A program made the translations under genes and the position numbers. This document shows, one piece after another, positions 12,067 to 23,057 of a DNA stretch of 64,000 nucleotides. Position 1 is the stretch's first letter. Every line of letters begins with the position of its first letter. The stretch is from Eriocheir sinensis (taxonomy: Eukaryota; Arthropoda; Malacostraca; Decapoda; Varunidae). The notes below the pieces were generated by a model. It did not search any database and was not told where the DNA came from. It was given only the letters and a program-made list of their open reading frames with translations. The stretch is from positions 23,395,217-23,459,216 of the forward strand of contig NC_066515.1 in NCBI RefSeq assembly GCF_024679095.1, written 5' to 3'.

Positions 12067-13710
12067 CCGGAGAGAGTTCAGATATATGAGGGTGACGAGA
12101 ACGACAAGTTGAGGGATGTGATCATCACTAGGCAAGTAGTCCAGGATGAGATTGGTAGGTTGAAGAAAAACAAATCGCCGGGCCCAGACGAAGTATTCCC
12201 AAGGGTTCTGAAAGAGTGCAAGGAAGTCCTTAGTGGCCCTCTTGCCGATATCTTTAAAATGTCGGTAAATTCTGGGTATGTGCCCAATCAATGGAAAGTA
12301 GCTAATGTGACGCCGATTTTCAAAAAGGGAGACAAGTCAGCCACCTCAAATTATCGCCCAATTAGCTTAACATCAGTTGTGGGAAAGATGTTAGAGTCGA
12401 TTATAGCCAGGAGCATTCGGGACCATCTAGAAAAGCATAATTTAATTCATGACTCACAACATGGGTTCACAAAGGGTAGGTCTTGCCTTACTAACCTGTT
12501 GTCCTTCTACACTAAAGTAATCGAGGCGGTTGACAGAGATGAAAACTATGACATATTATATCTAGATTTCAGTAAAGCGTTCGACAAAGTCCCTCATCAC
12601 CGGCTATTACTAAAATTACAGGCTCACGGCGTAGATGGGAAAGTTTTGAGCTGGATCAGGGCGTGGCTTAGTGGTAGGAAGCAGAGAGTGCAAATCAATG
12701 GTAGGAAATCTGAATGGGGCAGTGTTACGAGTGGAGTCCCACAGGGGTCGGTGCTGGGTCCTCTGCTTTTTATTATTTACATCAATGACTTGGACACAGG
12801 AATCAGTAGCGATGTCAGTAAGTTCGCAGATGATACCAAGATCGGTAGAGTAATCAGATCAGACAGCGACGCTACCGTTCTCCAGGATGAGCTTGACAGA
12901 CTATATGATTGGGCGAGGAAGTGGCAGATGGAATTCAATGTCGGGAAGTGTAGCATTTTGAGTGTAGGTAGGAATAACCCCTTACACAATTACTCCTTAA
13001 ATGACACTCCTCTAAGCAGGTCTGGGCGGGAGAGAGACTTAGGAGTCCTAGTGAGCGCTGACCTCCGTCCTAGGGCTCAATGCATTCAGGCTAAAAATCG
13101 GGCAAACAGAGTACTAGGTTTCATCTCAAGGAGCGTGAGCAATAGGAGCGCTGAAGTCATCCTCAAACTTTACTTAGCACTAGTTCGACCTCATCTCGAT
13201 TATGCAGTTCAGTTCTGGTCCCCCTACTATAGAATGGATATCAAGATGTTAGAATCTGTACAGAGGAGGATGACGAAGATGATTCAGGGAGTGAGGAACT
13301 TGCCTTATGAAGACAGGCTAAAGCAGTTAAATCTACACTCTCTAGAAAGGCGAAGGGTGCGAGGAGACTTGATCGAAGTTTATAAATGGATGAAGGGATT
13401 TAATAAAGGGGATGTCAATAAAATTTTGAGAGTGAAAGAGCCAGGTAGGACGCGTGGCAATGGTTTTAAGTTAGACAAATTCAGATTCAACAAAGACATA
13501 GGCAAGAATTGGTTCACTAATAGAGTGGTGGGCGAATGGAACAGGCTTGGGAGCCATGTTGTGGGTGCCAATACCATAGATACATTCAAGAAGAGGTTAG
13601 ATAAAGCCATGGATGGTGAGGTAAGGTGGGGTTGAGTGTACAGGAGCTGCCTTGTATAGGCCAACCGGCCTCTTGCAGACTCCTTACGTTCTTATGTTCT
13701 TATGTTCTTA
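12066..13710 (+). mobile_element. 5'-truncated CR1-clade non-LTR retrotransposon
   Basis: Contains a complete reverse transcriptase region, a short 3' untranslated tail and an octamer 3' end. CR1-group elements normally carry an upstream APE-type endonuclease and a first ORF; both are absent, the usual result of incomplete target-primed reverse transcription. The tail (13,636-13,710) has a small hairpin, AGGCC-AACC-GGCCT (13,658-13,671), then repeated TTATGTTC octamers. CR1-family elements are known for 3' hairpins and short 8-bp terminal repeats in place of poly(A). No target-site duplication is evident. About 30 bp of the minisatellite unit appears to be missing between the flanks. The frame is intact, so the insertion is probably recent. 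Confidence 0.92.
12067..13635 (+). CDS. Reverse transcriptase of a CR1-like non-LTR element (partial, lacks endonuclease)
   Basis: RNA-directed DNA polymerase that would copy element RNA at a nicked chromosomal site. The open frame formally begins at 11,923, but its first 48 codons are translated minisatellite; homology starts at about 12,067. Counting from 11,923, visible motifs are KSPGPDE (84-90), NYRPISLTS (143-151), QHGFTKGRS (179-187), motif A YLDFSKAFD (213-221) with its catalytic Asp, motif B GVPQGSVLGP (271-280) and motif C FADD (301-304), the FADD form usual in CR1. The C-terminal part has the CR1-typical LVRPHLDYAVQFW, RTRGNG and WNRL words. There is no internal stop or frameshift over about 520 residues. 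The endonuclease domain and ORF1 are missing, so it could move only with help from a complete relative. No host gene is nearby. Confidence 0.95.
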   Translation, partial: PERVQIYEGDENDKLRDVIITRQVVQDEIGRLKKNKSPGPDEVFPRVLKECKEVLSGPLADIFKMSVNSGYVPNQWKVANVTPIFKKGDKSATSNYRPISLTSVVGKMLESIIARSIRDHLEKHNLIHDSQHGFTKGRSCLTNLLSFYTKVIEAVDRDENYDILYLDFSKAFDKVPHHRLLLKLQAHGVDGKVLSWIRAWLSGRKQRVQINGRKSEWGSVTSGVPQGSVLGPLLFIIYINDLDTGISSDVSKFADDTKIGRVIRSDSDATVLQDELDRLYDWARKWQMEFNVGKCSILSVGRNNPLHNYSLNDTPLSRSGRERDLGVLVSADLRPRAQCIQAKNRANRVLGFISRSVSNRSAEVILKLYLALVRPHLDYAVQFWSPYYRMDIKMLESVQRRMTKMIQGVRNLPYEDRLKQLNLHSLERRRVRGDLIEVYKWMKGFNKGDVNKILRVKEPGRTRGNGFKLDKFRFNKDIGKNWFTNRVVGEWNRLGSHVVGANTIDTFKKRLDKAMDGEVRWG

Positions 13711-14250
13711 TACCCCTACCCTTCCCTTCCCCTCCCTTGCTCACCCTATCCATCCCATCCCTTCCTAACCCTTATTTGCCTCTCCTTATCCAGCTCCTCT
13801 ATACCCCTACCCTTCCCTTCCCCTCCCTTCCTCACCCTATCCATCCCATCCCTTCCTAACCCTTACTTGCCTCTCCTTATCCAGCTCCTCTATACCCCTA
13901 CCCTTCCCTTCCCCTCCCTTCCTCACCCTATCCATCCCATCCCTTCCTAACCCTTATTTGCCTCTCCTTATCCAGCTCCTCTATACCCCTACCCTTCCTT
14001 TCCCCTCCCTTCCTCACCCCATCCATCCCATCCCATCCTAACCCTTACTTGCCTCTCCTTATCCAGCTCATCTCTAGCCCTCCCTTCCTCACCCTATCCA
14101 TCCCATCCCTTCCTAATCCTTACTTGCCTCTCCATATCCAGCTCCTCTATGCCACTGCCCACTCTTTCCTTCCCCTCCCTTCCTCACCCTACCCAATTTA
14201 TCCCTAACCCACATTTGTCCCTCCCTATCCAGCTCCTCTCTAACGCTCTC
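13711..14250 (+). repeat. 75-95-bp minisatellite (right arm), about 6 copies
   Basis: The word TCACCCTATCC or a variant recurs at 13,741, 13,832, 13,923, 14,014, 14,089 and 14,184, with spacings of 91, 91, 91, 75 and 95 bp. Unit words (CTAACCCTTACTTGCCTCTC, TATCCAGCTCCT) match the left arm, but the units carry an extra block around TATACCCCTACCC. Copies degrade to the right. Confidence 0.92.
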
Positions 14251-14770
14251 CACCGTTTCCTTCCCTTCCCTTCTCTTTCCCTTCCCTTTCTCTACACCTT
14301 TCAACCTTTATCTTCTGTGCCCTTTTTTTCTCTTCCTTTCTCTCCCCCTTACAGCCCTCTCTCTACCGCTTACAATCTTTCTCTTCCCTACCATTCCCTT
14401 CCCCTTTCTTTCTCTACACTTTACAACCTTTCTCTTCCATTCCCTTTTCTTCCCCTTCCTTTTTCTTCCCTTCTCTTCTCTTCCTCTTCCTTTCTCTACT
14501 TCTTACAGCCCTTCTCTTCCATACCATATCATCCCCTTATCCATGCTTGCTTCTCCCTACCTAGCCCTTACCTACCCAGCCTACTCACCCAAGCACCACC
14601 CTATTCAGTCTTCATCTTCCTCCCTTTTCCTTAACCTTCCCCACCCTTCCCTTCCCTTTCCTAACCTTCCTCAACCATACTTTCCTTCCTTACCAAACCC
14701 GTTCATTCCCTAATCACCCTTACCCCTCCCTACACAGCCCTTCCCTACCCCTCCCCTCCTTTCCCTTACG
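14251..14770 (+). repeat. Degenerate pyrimidine-rich repeats
   Basis: C/T-rich DNA with a decayed unit of about 60 bp containing TTTCTCTACACTTTACAACC or similar (14,285-14,520), then CCTAACC-type words. No gene. Confidence 0.6.
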
Positions 14771-14968
14771 ACACCCTTCCCTTCCCTTCCGATCAGCCCG
14801 ACAAGCCGACCAACACCGATCAAGGGGATTTCCCGAGGGGTATCACGACCCACTCCCGACCTTCCTCCCGACGCGCGGCTCTTAATGCTAAATGGAATTG
14901 GATTTCGGGACATTTTGAACGTGACTGAGAGATAGAGGGCGAGGGGGGGCGAGGGGAGGAGGAAGGGT
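14771..14968. other. Unique, moderately GC-rich island
   Basis: Ordinary sequence with several CG dinucleotides (14,790-14,880) and no convincing open frame, ending at a G-rich stretch and a (GT)n run (14,968-14,988). Confidence 0.4.
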
Positions 14969-15100
14969 GTGTGTGTGTGTGTGTGTGTTTTGTTGGTTTA
15001 GTGAGGGAGGAGAGAGAGAGAAAGGGAGGAAAGAGAGAGAGAGAGAGAGAGAGACGGATTGACAGGGGTGGAGTGAGGGAGAAGTAGGGGAGATAATTAG

Positions 15101-15161
<61 letters not shown>

Positions 15162-15587
15162 TTTTCTTCTCCCTCTGTTCTTCTTTTCTCTTATTTTCAC
15201 GGTTCTCAATGTTCCGTGTGATGATTTCTTTTTCTTTTTCTTCCTTTCGTATTATTTCTTCTTCTTCTTCTTCTTCTTCTTCTTCTTCTTCTTCTTCTTC
15301 TTCTTCTTCTTTCCACTCTTTATTTTTCTTTTATCACCTGTTTTCTTTCTCAATTCCCCTCCTGTCCTGCACAAACTTGGCCAGTCTCCTCCTCCTCCTC
15401 CTCCTCCTCCTCCTCCTCCTCCTCCTCCTCCTCCTCCTCCTCCTCCTCCTCTTTCTCCTCCCATGTTCCCATCAAAGTACCCACAACGAAAGAAAGATGA
15501 GAAAGCGATAAAGAGCAGGAGGAGGAGGAGGAGAAGGGAGGTTAGCGCGGTTACAACCATAATAAAAAATCCTACTTATACCCACAT

Positions 15588-15662
<75 letters not shown>
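14969..15662 (+). repeat. Microsatellite cluster: GT, GA, CT, CTT, CCT, CT
   Basis: Listed in order: (GT)n 14,968-14,988; (GA)n 15,030-15,053; (CT)n 15,102-15,157; (CTT)n 15,257-15,311; (CCT)n 15,387-15,451; (CT)n 15,592-15,662. Short non-repetitive spacers separate them. Confidence 0.94.
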
Positions 15663-15665
<3 letters not shown>

Positions 15666-16160
15666 TTCGCTTCTTTTATTTTTATTTTTTCTTCCTATTC
15701 TTATCTCTCTCTCCTTCATTTTCTTCATTTTCTTTTTTCCCATTTTTAACATTATTTTCTTCATTTGTTTTTATCTATTTTCTTTTATTCGTTTCCTTTT
15801 CCTTCTCTTCAGTTATTTTCCTTCTCTTTTCCTCTTTCTTTCCTTTATTTCCTCGTCTCTCCTTCCCTTCCTTTCCCTTCACTTCCTTCAATATTTAGAC
15901 CCCCTTCATCTAACATGTTTTACCTATTCTCTCCTTCCTCTCCATCCCTCTCACTTTCTCACTCCTTTCACCCAATTTTCCTTACCTTCTTCCCTCGTTT
16001 CCTCTCTCTCCTTCTCTTCCACCCTTCGCGGCCCGGGGTGACTGTGGGTCTGGGTGTGGCTCGCGAGATCAAGGCGGTGTGGCTTGCGCTGAAGGAAAGA
16101 AAGGAACACTTATTGGTCAGCGATTATGGGTGGGAGGTAGCGTGGTGGTGGTAGCTGTGG
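15663..16160. other. T/C-rich block then a short GC-richer stretch
   Basis: 15,663-16,020 is T/C-rich. 16,031-16,154 is ordinary sequence in which one + frame stays open for 40 codons up to a stop at 16,154. I see no splice acceptor in front of it and recognise no domain. Confidence 0.45.
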
Positions 16161-16161
16161 G

Positions 16162-16195
<34 letters not shown>

Positions 16196-17407
16196 CAGTA
16201 ATAGTAGATGAAAAATGGTGTGTGTTAAATAAATACTCTCTCACTATCTCCTAATTTACCCTTTTCACCTCCATACATTTCTTTAAACACAAACCCATAT
16301 CAAAAAACATCCCAATTAGTGATCCAGAACTTTTTCCTTTACTTCCTTCCTTTAACTTAACTTTAACTCCCTTATATAGTTTTTCTATCAGTTTGAACTC
16401 TCCTTTATTTCTTTTAGTAGGACTCAACTCCCTTATATCTCAAAGTTGGCGCCCCAAGAAGCCCCTGACCTTCACCAAATGAGGCTGACAATGTTATAAA
16501 TACTTTGCCACGGCCGTCACGTGTCCCCTTAAGTCGCGGCGTCACTCCTTGTCCCCATTTTAGCTTATTTGTGACTCTACTTTGACCGTCCAATCAGCCT
16601 GAGGGGTTAGAGTAGGAGAATTAGTGGTCAAGGTCGTGATGGCAGTAGTAGTAGTAATAGTAGTAGTAGTAGTAGAAGAAGAAGAAATAGTTGTAGCCAG
16701 AGGAGGAAGAGAAGCAGTAGTGGTAGTACGTGTAGTAAAAGAACAGAAGAAACTAAAAAATATAAATAAAAGTAAAAAATGACTCCTTGATTCAGACACA
16801 TCTCTCACCCCGTACTTTGAAGAGACCGAGAGAAAGAAAGAAAGAGAGAGGATGCTGTGTATGCGAGACTGAATGTTGAGAGAAGCCTGGAAGTAGACGA
16901 CGGCAGTGGCAGCATCGTGACTGATTTAGACAGACAGACTGAATATAAAGGAGTTTGATTATAGGAAGACAGAGGACGCGTTCTGTAGGGGAGACTACCT
17001 CAGACGCGGAACGGACAGGTATCGGCAGGTGTTAATAAATTAGATTTGGACTCGAAGAAATATGTGAATGGGGAGGAAAAGAAGTTGATTGATGGGAGGT
17101 AGAGAGAGAGAGAGAGGCTGGAGGGGAAAACTTTTGTGTATAATGGAAAAAAAAAAAGGAGAAATGGATGTGGATTTGATAGATTATGGAAGATAGATTA
17201 TGTAGCAGATATAATGTAGTTGAGATAATATGGACAAAGAAGAAGAATGAGAGTATGTTTGTTTGTTTATAAGGGTTAAAGAATTGAAAAGATGATAGTG
17301 AGAGTTAAGGAAGATACTTATAAACAAAAGTGAAGTAAAAGAAATGAAGAAAATGAAGAAGTGTTTGTGAAGGGGAGCAAGACACGAAGACAGATTTGTG
17401 AGTGAGG
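16161..17407. other. Mostly ordinary sequence with two (AGT)n tracts
   Basis: (GTA/AGT)n lies at 16,161-16,193 and 16,643-16,675. A decayed duplication of about 62 bp (AACTCCCTTATAT near 16,364 and 16,426) is present. 16,480-16,570 contains GC-rich, non-repetitive words and could be regulatory. 16,800-17,400 is A/G-biased. No gene. Confidence 0.5.
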
Positions 17408-17409
17408 TG

Positions 17410-17466
<57 letters not shown>
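17408..17466 (+). repeat. (GT)n microsatellite
   Basis: GT run with one early C interruption, followed by a short spacer containing TGACGTCACGTGA (17,475-17,487), a CRE-like plus E-box-like word. Confidence 0.95.
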
Positions 17467-17470
<4 letters not shown>

Positions 17471-17528
17471 CGAGTGACGTCACGTGATAGATGAGTCACT
17501 TCAACCCCTGACAGACGGAACTCAGGAT

Positions 17529-18619
<1,091 letters not shown>

Positions 18620-19490
18620 TGAATTAGGTTAAGACAGTGAAGGAGAGAAAAGGATAAGAGAGAGAAACTGAAATATGTAAGAGAGGTGAGAACTGAACAG
18701 GTGAAGGAAGAGAAAGTAAAAAGGTGTAGCTCATTAAGGCAATACCAGGTGAGCTGAGGTGTGTGAAAGAAGGAGGATGAGGAAGAAATAGTGAAAAAAA
18801 GATAAGATAAGAGAAAGGAAAAAACATTAGTAAGAGAGGGTGAAAAAACTGAACAGGTGAAGAAGGACAGCTGATTAGGCCAATACCAGGTGTGAGAGAG
18901 AAAGGTGAGGTTGAAATAAAGAAGAAAACAAAATGATAACAAAGAAAAACAGGAATAGGCAAGAGGAGGTGAAAAACTGAACAGGTAAGGAAGAAAGGTT
19001 AAAAGGTAGAACTGATTAGGCCAATACCAGGTGTGCTGAGGTGTGTGGGAGTGAGGTGAGGTTGAAATAAAGGAGAAAAAGAAAACAGAAACAGGAATAG
19101 GTGGGAGAAGGTGAAAAACTGAACAAGTGAAAGAGAAAGGTAGAAATGTACAGCTGATTAGGCCAATACCAGATGTGCTGAGGTGTGTGGAAGCGATGGG
19201 AGGTTGAAATAAAGGAGAAAAAGAAAAGATAAAATAGAGAAATAGGATTGGTAAGAGAAGGTGAAAAACAGAACAGGTGAAAGAGAAAGGTGAAAAGGTA
19301 CAGCTGATTAGGCCAATACCAGGTGTGCTGAGGTGTGTGGGAGCGAGGTGAGGTTCAAGGTTCAAATAAAGGAGAAAAAGAAAATATAACGAAGAGAAAC
19401 AGGTATAGGTAAGAGGATGGAAAGGTAGAAAAGGTACAGCTGATTAGACCAATACCAGGTGTGCTGAGGTGTGTGGGAGCGAGGTGAGGT
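18620..19490. repeat. About 141-bp tandem array, 6 copies
   Basis: The landmark AATACCAGGTG or a close variant recurs at 18,741, 18,882, 19,023, 19,165, 19,315 and 19,451, with spacings of 141, 141, 142, 150 and 136 bp. Units share CAGCTGATTAGGCCAATACC, GCTGAGGTGTGTG and GAACAGGTGAA. Because 141 is 3 x 47, a 282-codon minus-strand frame (18,517-19,365) stays open with a 47-residue repeat; it is Ser/Phe/Leu-rich and looks fortuitous. Confidence 0.92.
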
Positions 19491-19867
19491 TACTCCACAC
19501 TTCCCTTCTCCCCCACGGGCAGTAGTTTGCATAAGGGTGTTCCGAGGCTTGCTATTAAATTTCCTTCCTTTCTTCCCTCGTTTGTCAGGTAGCTTTTATT
19601 GTGTTGATTTTATTCTCTTCTTTGGATATTCGTTGTAACTTCATATTTTGTTGTTTCTCTCACTTATTTTCTTCATTTCTTTCCCTCCTTATTTTCTTAT
19701 TTCTCTCTTTTCCTACTTTTCGCCTCATTCGTCTTCTGATTTACGATCTGATTACTTTTTTGTCTCTTCTCGTCTACTTAATAAAAATAATAATTAAAAG
19801 TTGTAGGAGTAGGAGTAGGAATAAGATTAGGAGGAGTTAGAATAAGAGGAGGAGTAAGAGGAGGAGC
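19491..19867. other. Unique spacer, T-rich stretch and GGAGTA-like repeats
   Basis: 19,491-19,560 is ordinary sequence and 19,600-19,790 is T-rich. From 19,800 there are degenerate AGGAGT/AGGAAT hexamers leading into a (GGA)n run (19,868-19,895). Confidence 0.55.
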
Positions 19868-19895
19868 AGGAGGAGGAGGAGGAGGAGGAGGAGGA

Positions 19896-19987
19896 GTATT
19901 TACTGAATATTTATCCGTTTTCTTTTTGCATTTTCAGGTAAGCTTAAGAATCGTGATGAAGCAGAGGCGTCATTGATGGTGGTGAGT
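19896..19987 (+). other. Candidate recursive splice site (ratchet point)
   Basis: A branch-point-like TTTACTGAAT (19,900-19,909) is followed by a pyrimidine-rich tract ending in GCATTTTCAG at 19,937. GTAAGC follows immediately at 19,938. This juxtaposed acceptor and donor is the form of recursive splice sites known from long Drosophila introns. A second donor-like word, GTGAGT, lies 44 nt downstream (19,982-19,987). The match to the signal is direct. That the site is used is inference, since no transcript data are available. Confidence 0.35.
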
Positions 19988-20128
19988 AGTAGTAGTAGTA
20001 GTAGTAGTAGCAGGAACAGTAGTAGTAGTAGTAGTAGTAGGGAAAGTAGCAGTAAAGGCAGCAGTAGAAGCAATACATGTAGAATTATCACCAGGACAGA
20101 GCCACAACCTTCCTCGTCAAACGCCATT

Positions 20129-20187
<59 letters not shown>

Positions 20188-20300
20188 CACACACTCCCCC
20201 ACCCCCCACCACCACAAACATACACTCATCCCCCCCCCACAAACACACACTCCCCTTTCCTCTCCCCCCCCTTCCACACACACACACACACAAGGCACAT
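19988..20300 (+). repeat. (AGT)n and (CA)n microsatellites
   Basis: (AGT)n at 19,985-20,010 and 20,021-20,041, then degenerate AGC/AGT triplets; (CA)n at 20,132-20,180 with imperfect ACTC/CCAC continuation; (CA)n at 20,276-20,292. Confidence 0.9.
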
Positions 20301-20620
20301 CACATCGTTACATAACCACAAAACACACACGATAAGAAAGACAGCCAAATGCGTAACCCAAGCCATCACATTCTTTTCCCCTTCCTGCGAGACTCAACCG
20401 GCGGGAGGAGGACCCAAGAGGAAGAGGAAGAGGAGGAGGAGGAAAGAATAGGATAGGCAGGAGGAGGAGGAGGAGGAGGACAAACTGCACTAAAAATGAT
20501 TAATCTTCGACGTTATTTTTTCCTCCTTAGGTCGCACGCCACGATCGCCTTCAATACAATTTCCCGTAATGATTCCAGTTATTAAAATGCTGAAGGGCGG
20601 ACTAATTGGGTCCCGCGTGT
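20301..20620. other. Mixed sequence with (GGA)n
   Basis: GAAGAG/GGA triplets at 20,418-20,445 and 20,460-20,480. 20,521-20,620 is ordinary sequence including CCGTAATGATTCC. No gene. Confidence 0.5.
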
Positions 20621-21323
20621 TTAGGGGGGGAGGGGGGAGAGGAAGAGGGAGGGAAGAAGGGGAGGATATTGAGGGAGGGGAGGAAGTGTTGGGGGATTTA
20701 AAAGTTGGGGAGAATTGGAGGGGAGAAGAATTGGAAGAAGAAGAAGAAGAAATTGAGGAAGAAAATAAGAAAATAAGAAAAGAAAGAGAAAGAGTAGGTC
20801 GATAAAGAGAGATTTAAGAGAAGCAAAAATTAAAAGAAGAAAAAAGGAGGAAAAAAAGAGAAACTGGGTGAGGAAGATAGGAAGGAAGCAGAGGAGGGAG
20901 GAAATGAGGTAAAGAGGGAGTGGCCTGGAGTCTAGATCCGAGTGGGTTAGGGAGAGAGAGGAAGGAGAGGGAGAGGGAGAGAGGAGGAGAGAGGGAGAGG
21001 GAGGAGGAAAGAACGGAAAAGTTGGGTGGATAAGGGAAAAAGGAAGTGAGTTTCGCGATTTTGTTGGATTAGGAAGAGAAGGAAGTGGAGGAGGAGGAGG
21101 AGGAGGGAGGGAAGGAGGAGGAGAGAAGAAAGTGGAGGTGGTAGTGGAGTTTAAAATGTTGGATATATCGTGGAGGAAGAAACAGGGAGAAAAGGGAATG
21201 GGAGAGAGGAAGGAGGAGGAGGAAGAGGAGGAAAGAGGAGAAAGAGGAGGAGGAGAAGAAGAGGAAAAAAGAGGAGTGGGAGAGAAAGAGATGGAGAGTG
21301 AGTGAGTTATGGAGTGGCATAGT

Positions 21324-21365
<42 letters not shown>

Positions 21366-21370
21366 ATGGC
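20621..21370 (+). repeat. Purine-rich block ending in (GA)n
   Basis: G/A-rich with degenerate GGGAGA, GAAGAA and GGA runs, ending in (GA)n at 21,328-21,362. Open frames are poly-Glu/Gly artefacts. Confidence 0.75.
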
Positions 21371-21432
21371 ACAAGCTCATCCATGCTAATCTTTTGTCCC
21401 CCTCTCTGTACTATCTCTAACTTCTTTTTCAG
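21371..21432. other. Spacer with acceptor-like end
   Basis: Ordinary sequence ending in the pyrimidine tract CTAACTTCTTTTTCAG, a good splice-acceptor word in front of the open frame described next. Confidence 0.4.
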
Positions 21433-21585
21433 GGGATACTTAACCTAATTGGTCATTATTGTTACCGCTGGACCGTTGTATTCCTCGGTGTTTTTGTTGC
21501 AAGTCCTCCTCCTCCCCCTCCTCCTCTTCCTCGTCCTCCTCCTCCAGTGCGAACATTGAAAAGTGAAATGGCAAGCAACAAGTAG
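21433..21585 (+). other. Weak candidate terminal exon (51-codon open frame after an acceptor-like site)
   Basis: The frame directly after the acceptor-like word is open for 50 codons and stops at TAG 21,583-21,585. It begins GILNLIGHYCYRWTVVFLGV, a short hydrophobic stretch, then runs into Pro residues encoded by a CCT-rich tract. I recognise no family. The Pro-rich half is repeat-derived and the rest is too short to prove coding. Confidence 0.12.
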
Positions 21586-21899
21586 TCTTCCCTTCATTAA
21601 CAAAGTAACTAAGGACTATATTAAATCACTATAACAAGCAGTCTCATGTTTAACTAGGGATGTCTTTATGTTGCCTGATATTCAATGTTTCCATGTTTCC
21701 TTCGGCTTGTTTATTAGCATTCCTTCTTAGTTAATAATATAAAGAGTCAGTTCTGCAAAAACTTAACCATATAAAAAGTCCATTGGATATATAAGATAAG
21801 CTCTTTTATTATATTTCCTATACTTCATTTTTTTTTCCCTTTCCATTTCATCTTTTTTCATCCTACACTAAATTCCTTCTCTTTTTTCCTTCCTTATCT
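21586..21899. other. AT-rich unique sequence
   Basis: Non-repetitive AT-rich DNA to about 21,825, then T/C-rich. No gene. Confidence 0.5.
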
Positions 21900-22250
21900 G
21901 CTTTATTTTCTACTTCTGTTTTCTCTTCCTTTTCAACCTCAACCTATTCTCCCTCCCTTCTATATTTTCTACTTCTGTTTTCTCTCCCTTTTCATCCTCT
22001 ACCTATTCTCCCTCCCTTCTATATTTTCTACTTCTGTTTTCTCTTCCTTTTCATCCTTTACCTATTCTCCCTCCCTTTTTTTCTACTTCTGTTTTCTCTC
22101 CCTTTCCACCATCTACCTATTCTCCCTTCCTTCTTTATTTTCTACTTCTGTTTTCTCTTTCTTTTCATTCTCTGCCTATTCTCCCTCCCTTCTTTATTTT
22201 CTACTTCTGTTTTCTCTTCCATTTCATCCTCTAACGATTCTCCCTCCCTT
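21900..22250 (+). repeat. About 59-bp pyrimidine-rich tandem array, 6 copies
   Basis: TTTTCTACTTCTGTTTTCTC recurs from about 21,904 at close to 59-bp spacing (21,904, 21,963, 22,022 and onward). It is followed in each unit by CATCCTCTACCTATTCTCCC or variants. Confidence 0.9.
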
Positions 22251-22496
22251 ATTCTTCTCTGGTACTCTCCTTTTCCTTCTTTATTTTTCGTTCATCACCC
22301 TTAAGTCTTTTTTTATCATTCTCCTCAAGGCATCTCATATTTAAAGTCTCAATCCTCTTATTCTTCACACTTCAATACGTCATTTTTCCTCTTCTCTATA
22401 TTCTTTTCTTCGCATTCTTTACACTCATAATATTTTCCTTTTCTCCTTCCTTTCTCGCCTTTCTTTACTCCTTCACTATCACACAGACTCCCTTTA

Positions 22497-22548
<52 letters not shown>

Positions 22549-22660
22549 TTCTTTTCCTTATTTCCTTTCCATTTTTTCTTCCCTTCCTCCCTTCCTTCCT
22601 TCCTTCCTTCCTTCCTTCCCTTCCCTTCCCTTCCCTCTGTATCGTTCTCTTTTTTCCTTC

Positions 22661-22711
<51 letters not shown>
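22251..22711 (+). repeat. T/C-rich stretch with (CT)n, (CTTC)n and (CA)n
   Basis: (CT)n 22,499-22,543; CTTC tetramers 22,583-22,618 turning into CCCTT pentamers to about 22,636; (CA)n 22,664-22,711. Confidence 0.9.
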
Positions 22712-22714
<3 letters not shown>

Positions 22715-23057
22715 TGATCGTATTACGTGTGTCTTTTCGGCCTGTTCTCCACGGTCTATTGTCCCGCCTAATCAGTGTCCCGCGCCATCTATTGATAAAA
22801 AATGGAACAAGTTTACGTGGGACAATCAGTTGATCAGGAGAGGAAGAAAGAAAGCGAAATCTGAGGCCACAAACAAATTATCTTTTCTTCACTTTTTCGT
22901 AATGTTATTTTGTTACTTTGTCTCACGGTTGTGTTATGATGTCGTTGTAGGGTAGCGTTACAATATATCTATAGATTTGATTTCTATATCATTTAGTTTC
23001 CCCTTCATATTCTTTTCCAAGTGTAAATTCAAAATGGATATCACTATAAAAAAAATC
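22712..23057. other. Unique island
   Basis: Ordinary sequence. 22,760-22,790 contains two GTCCCGC words 17 bp apart (GTCCCGCCTAATCAGTGTCC). No coding signal. Confidence 0.45.

Noticed and set aside
16031..16154. 40-codon protein-like frame (EIKAVWLALKERKEHLL) at the end of a longer frame.
   Set aside because: No splice acceptor before it, the upstream part is T/C-rich artefact, and it ends in GGT-repeat-derived Trp codons.
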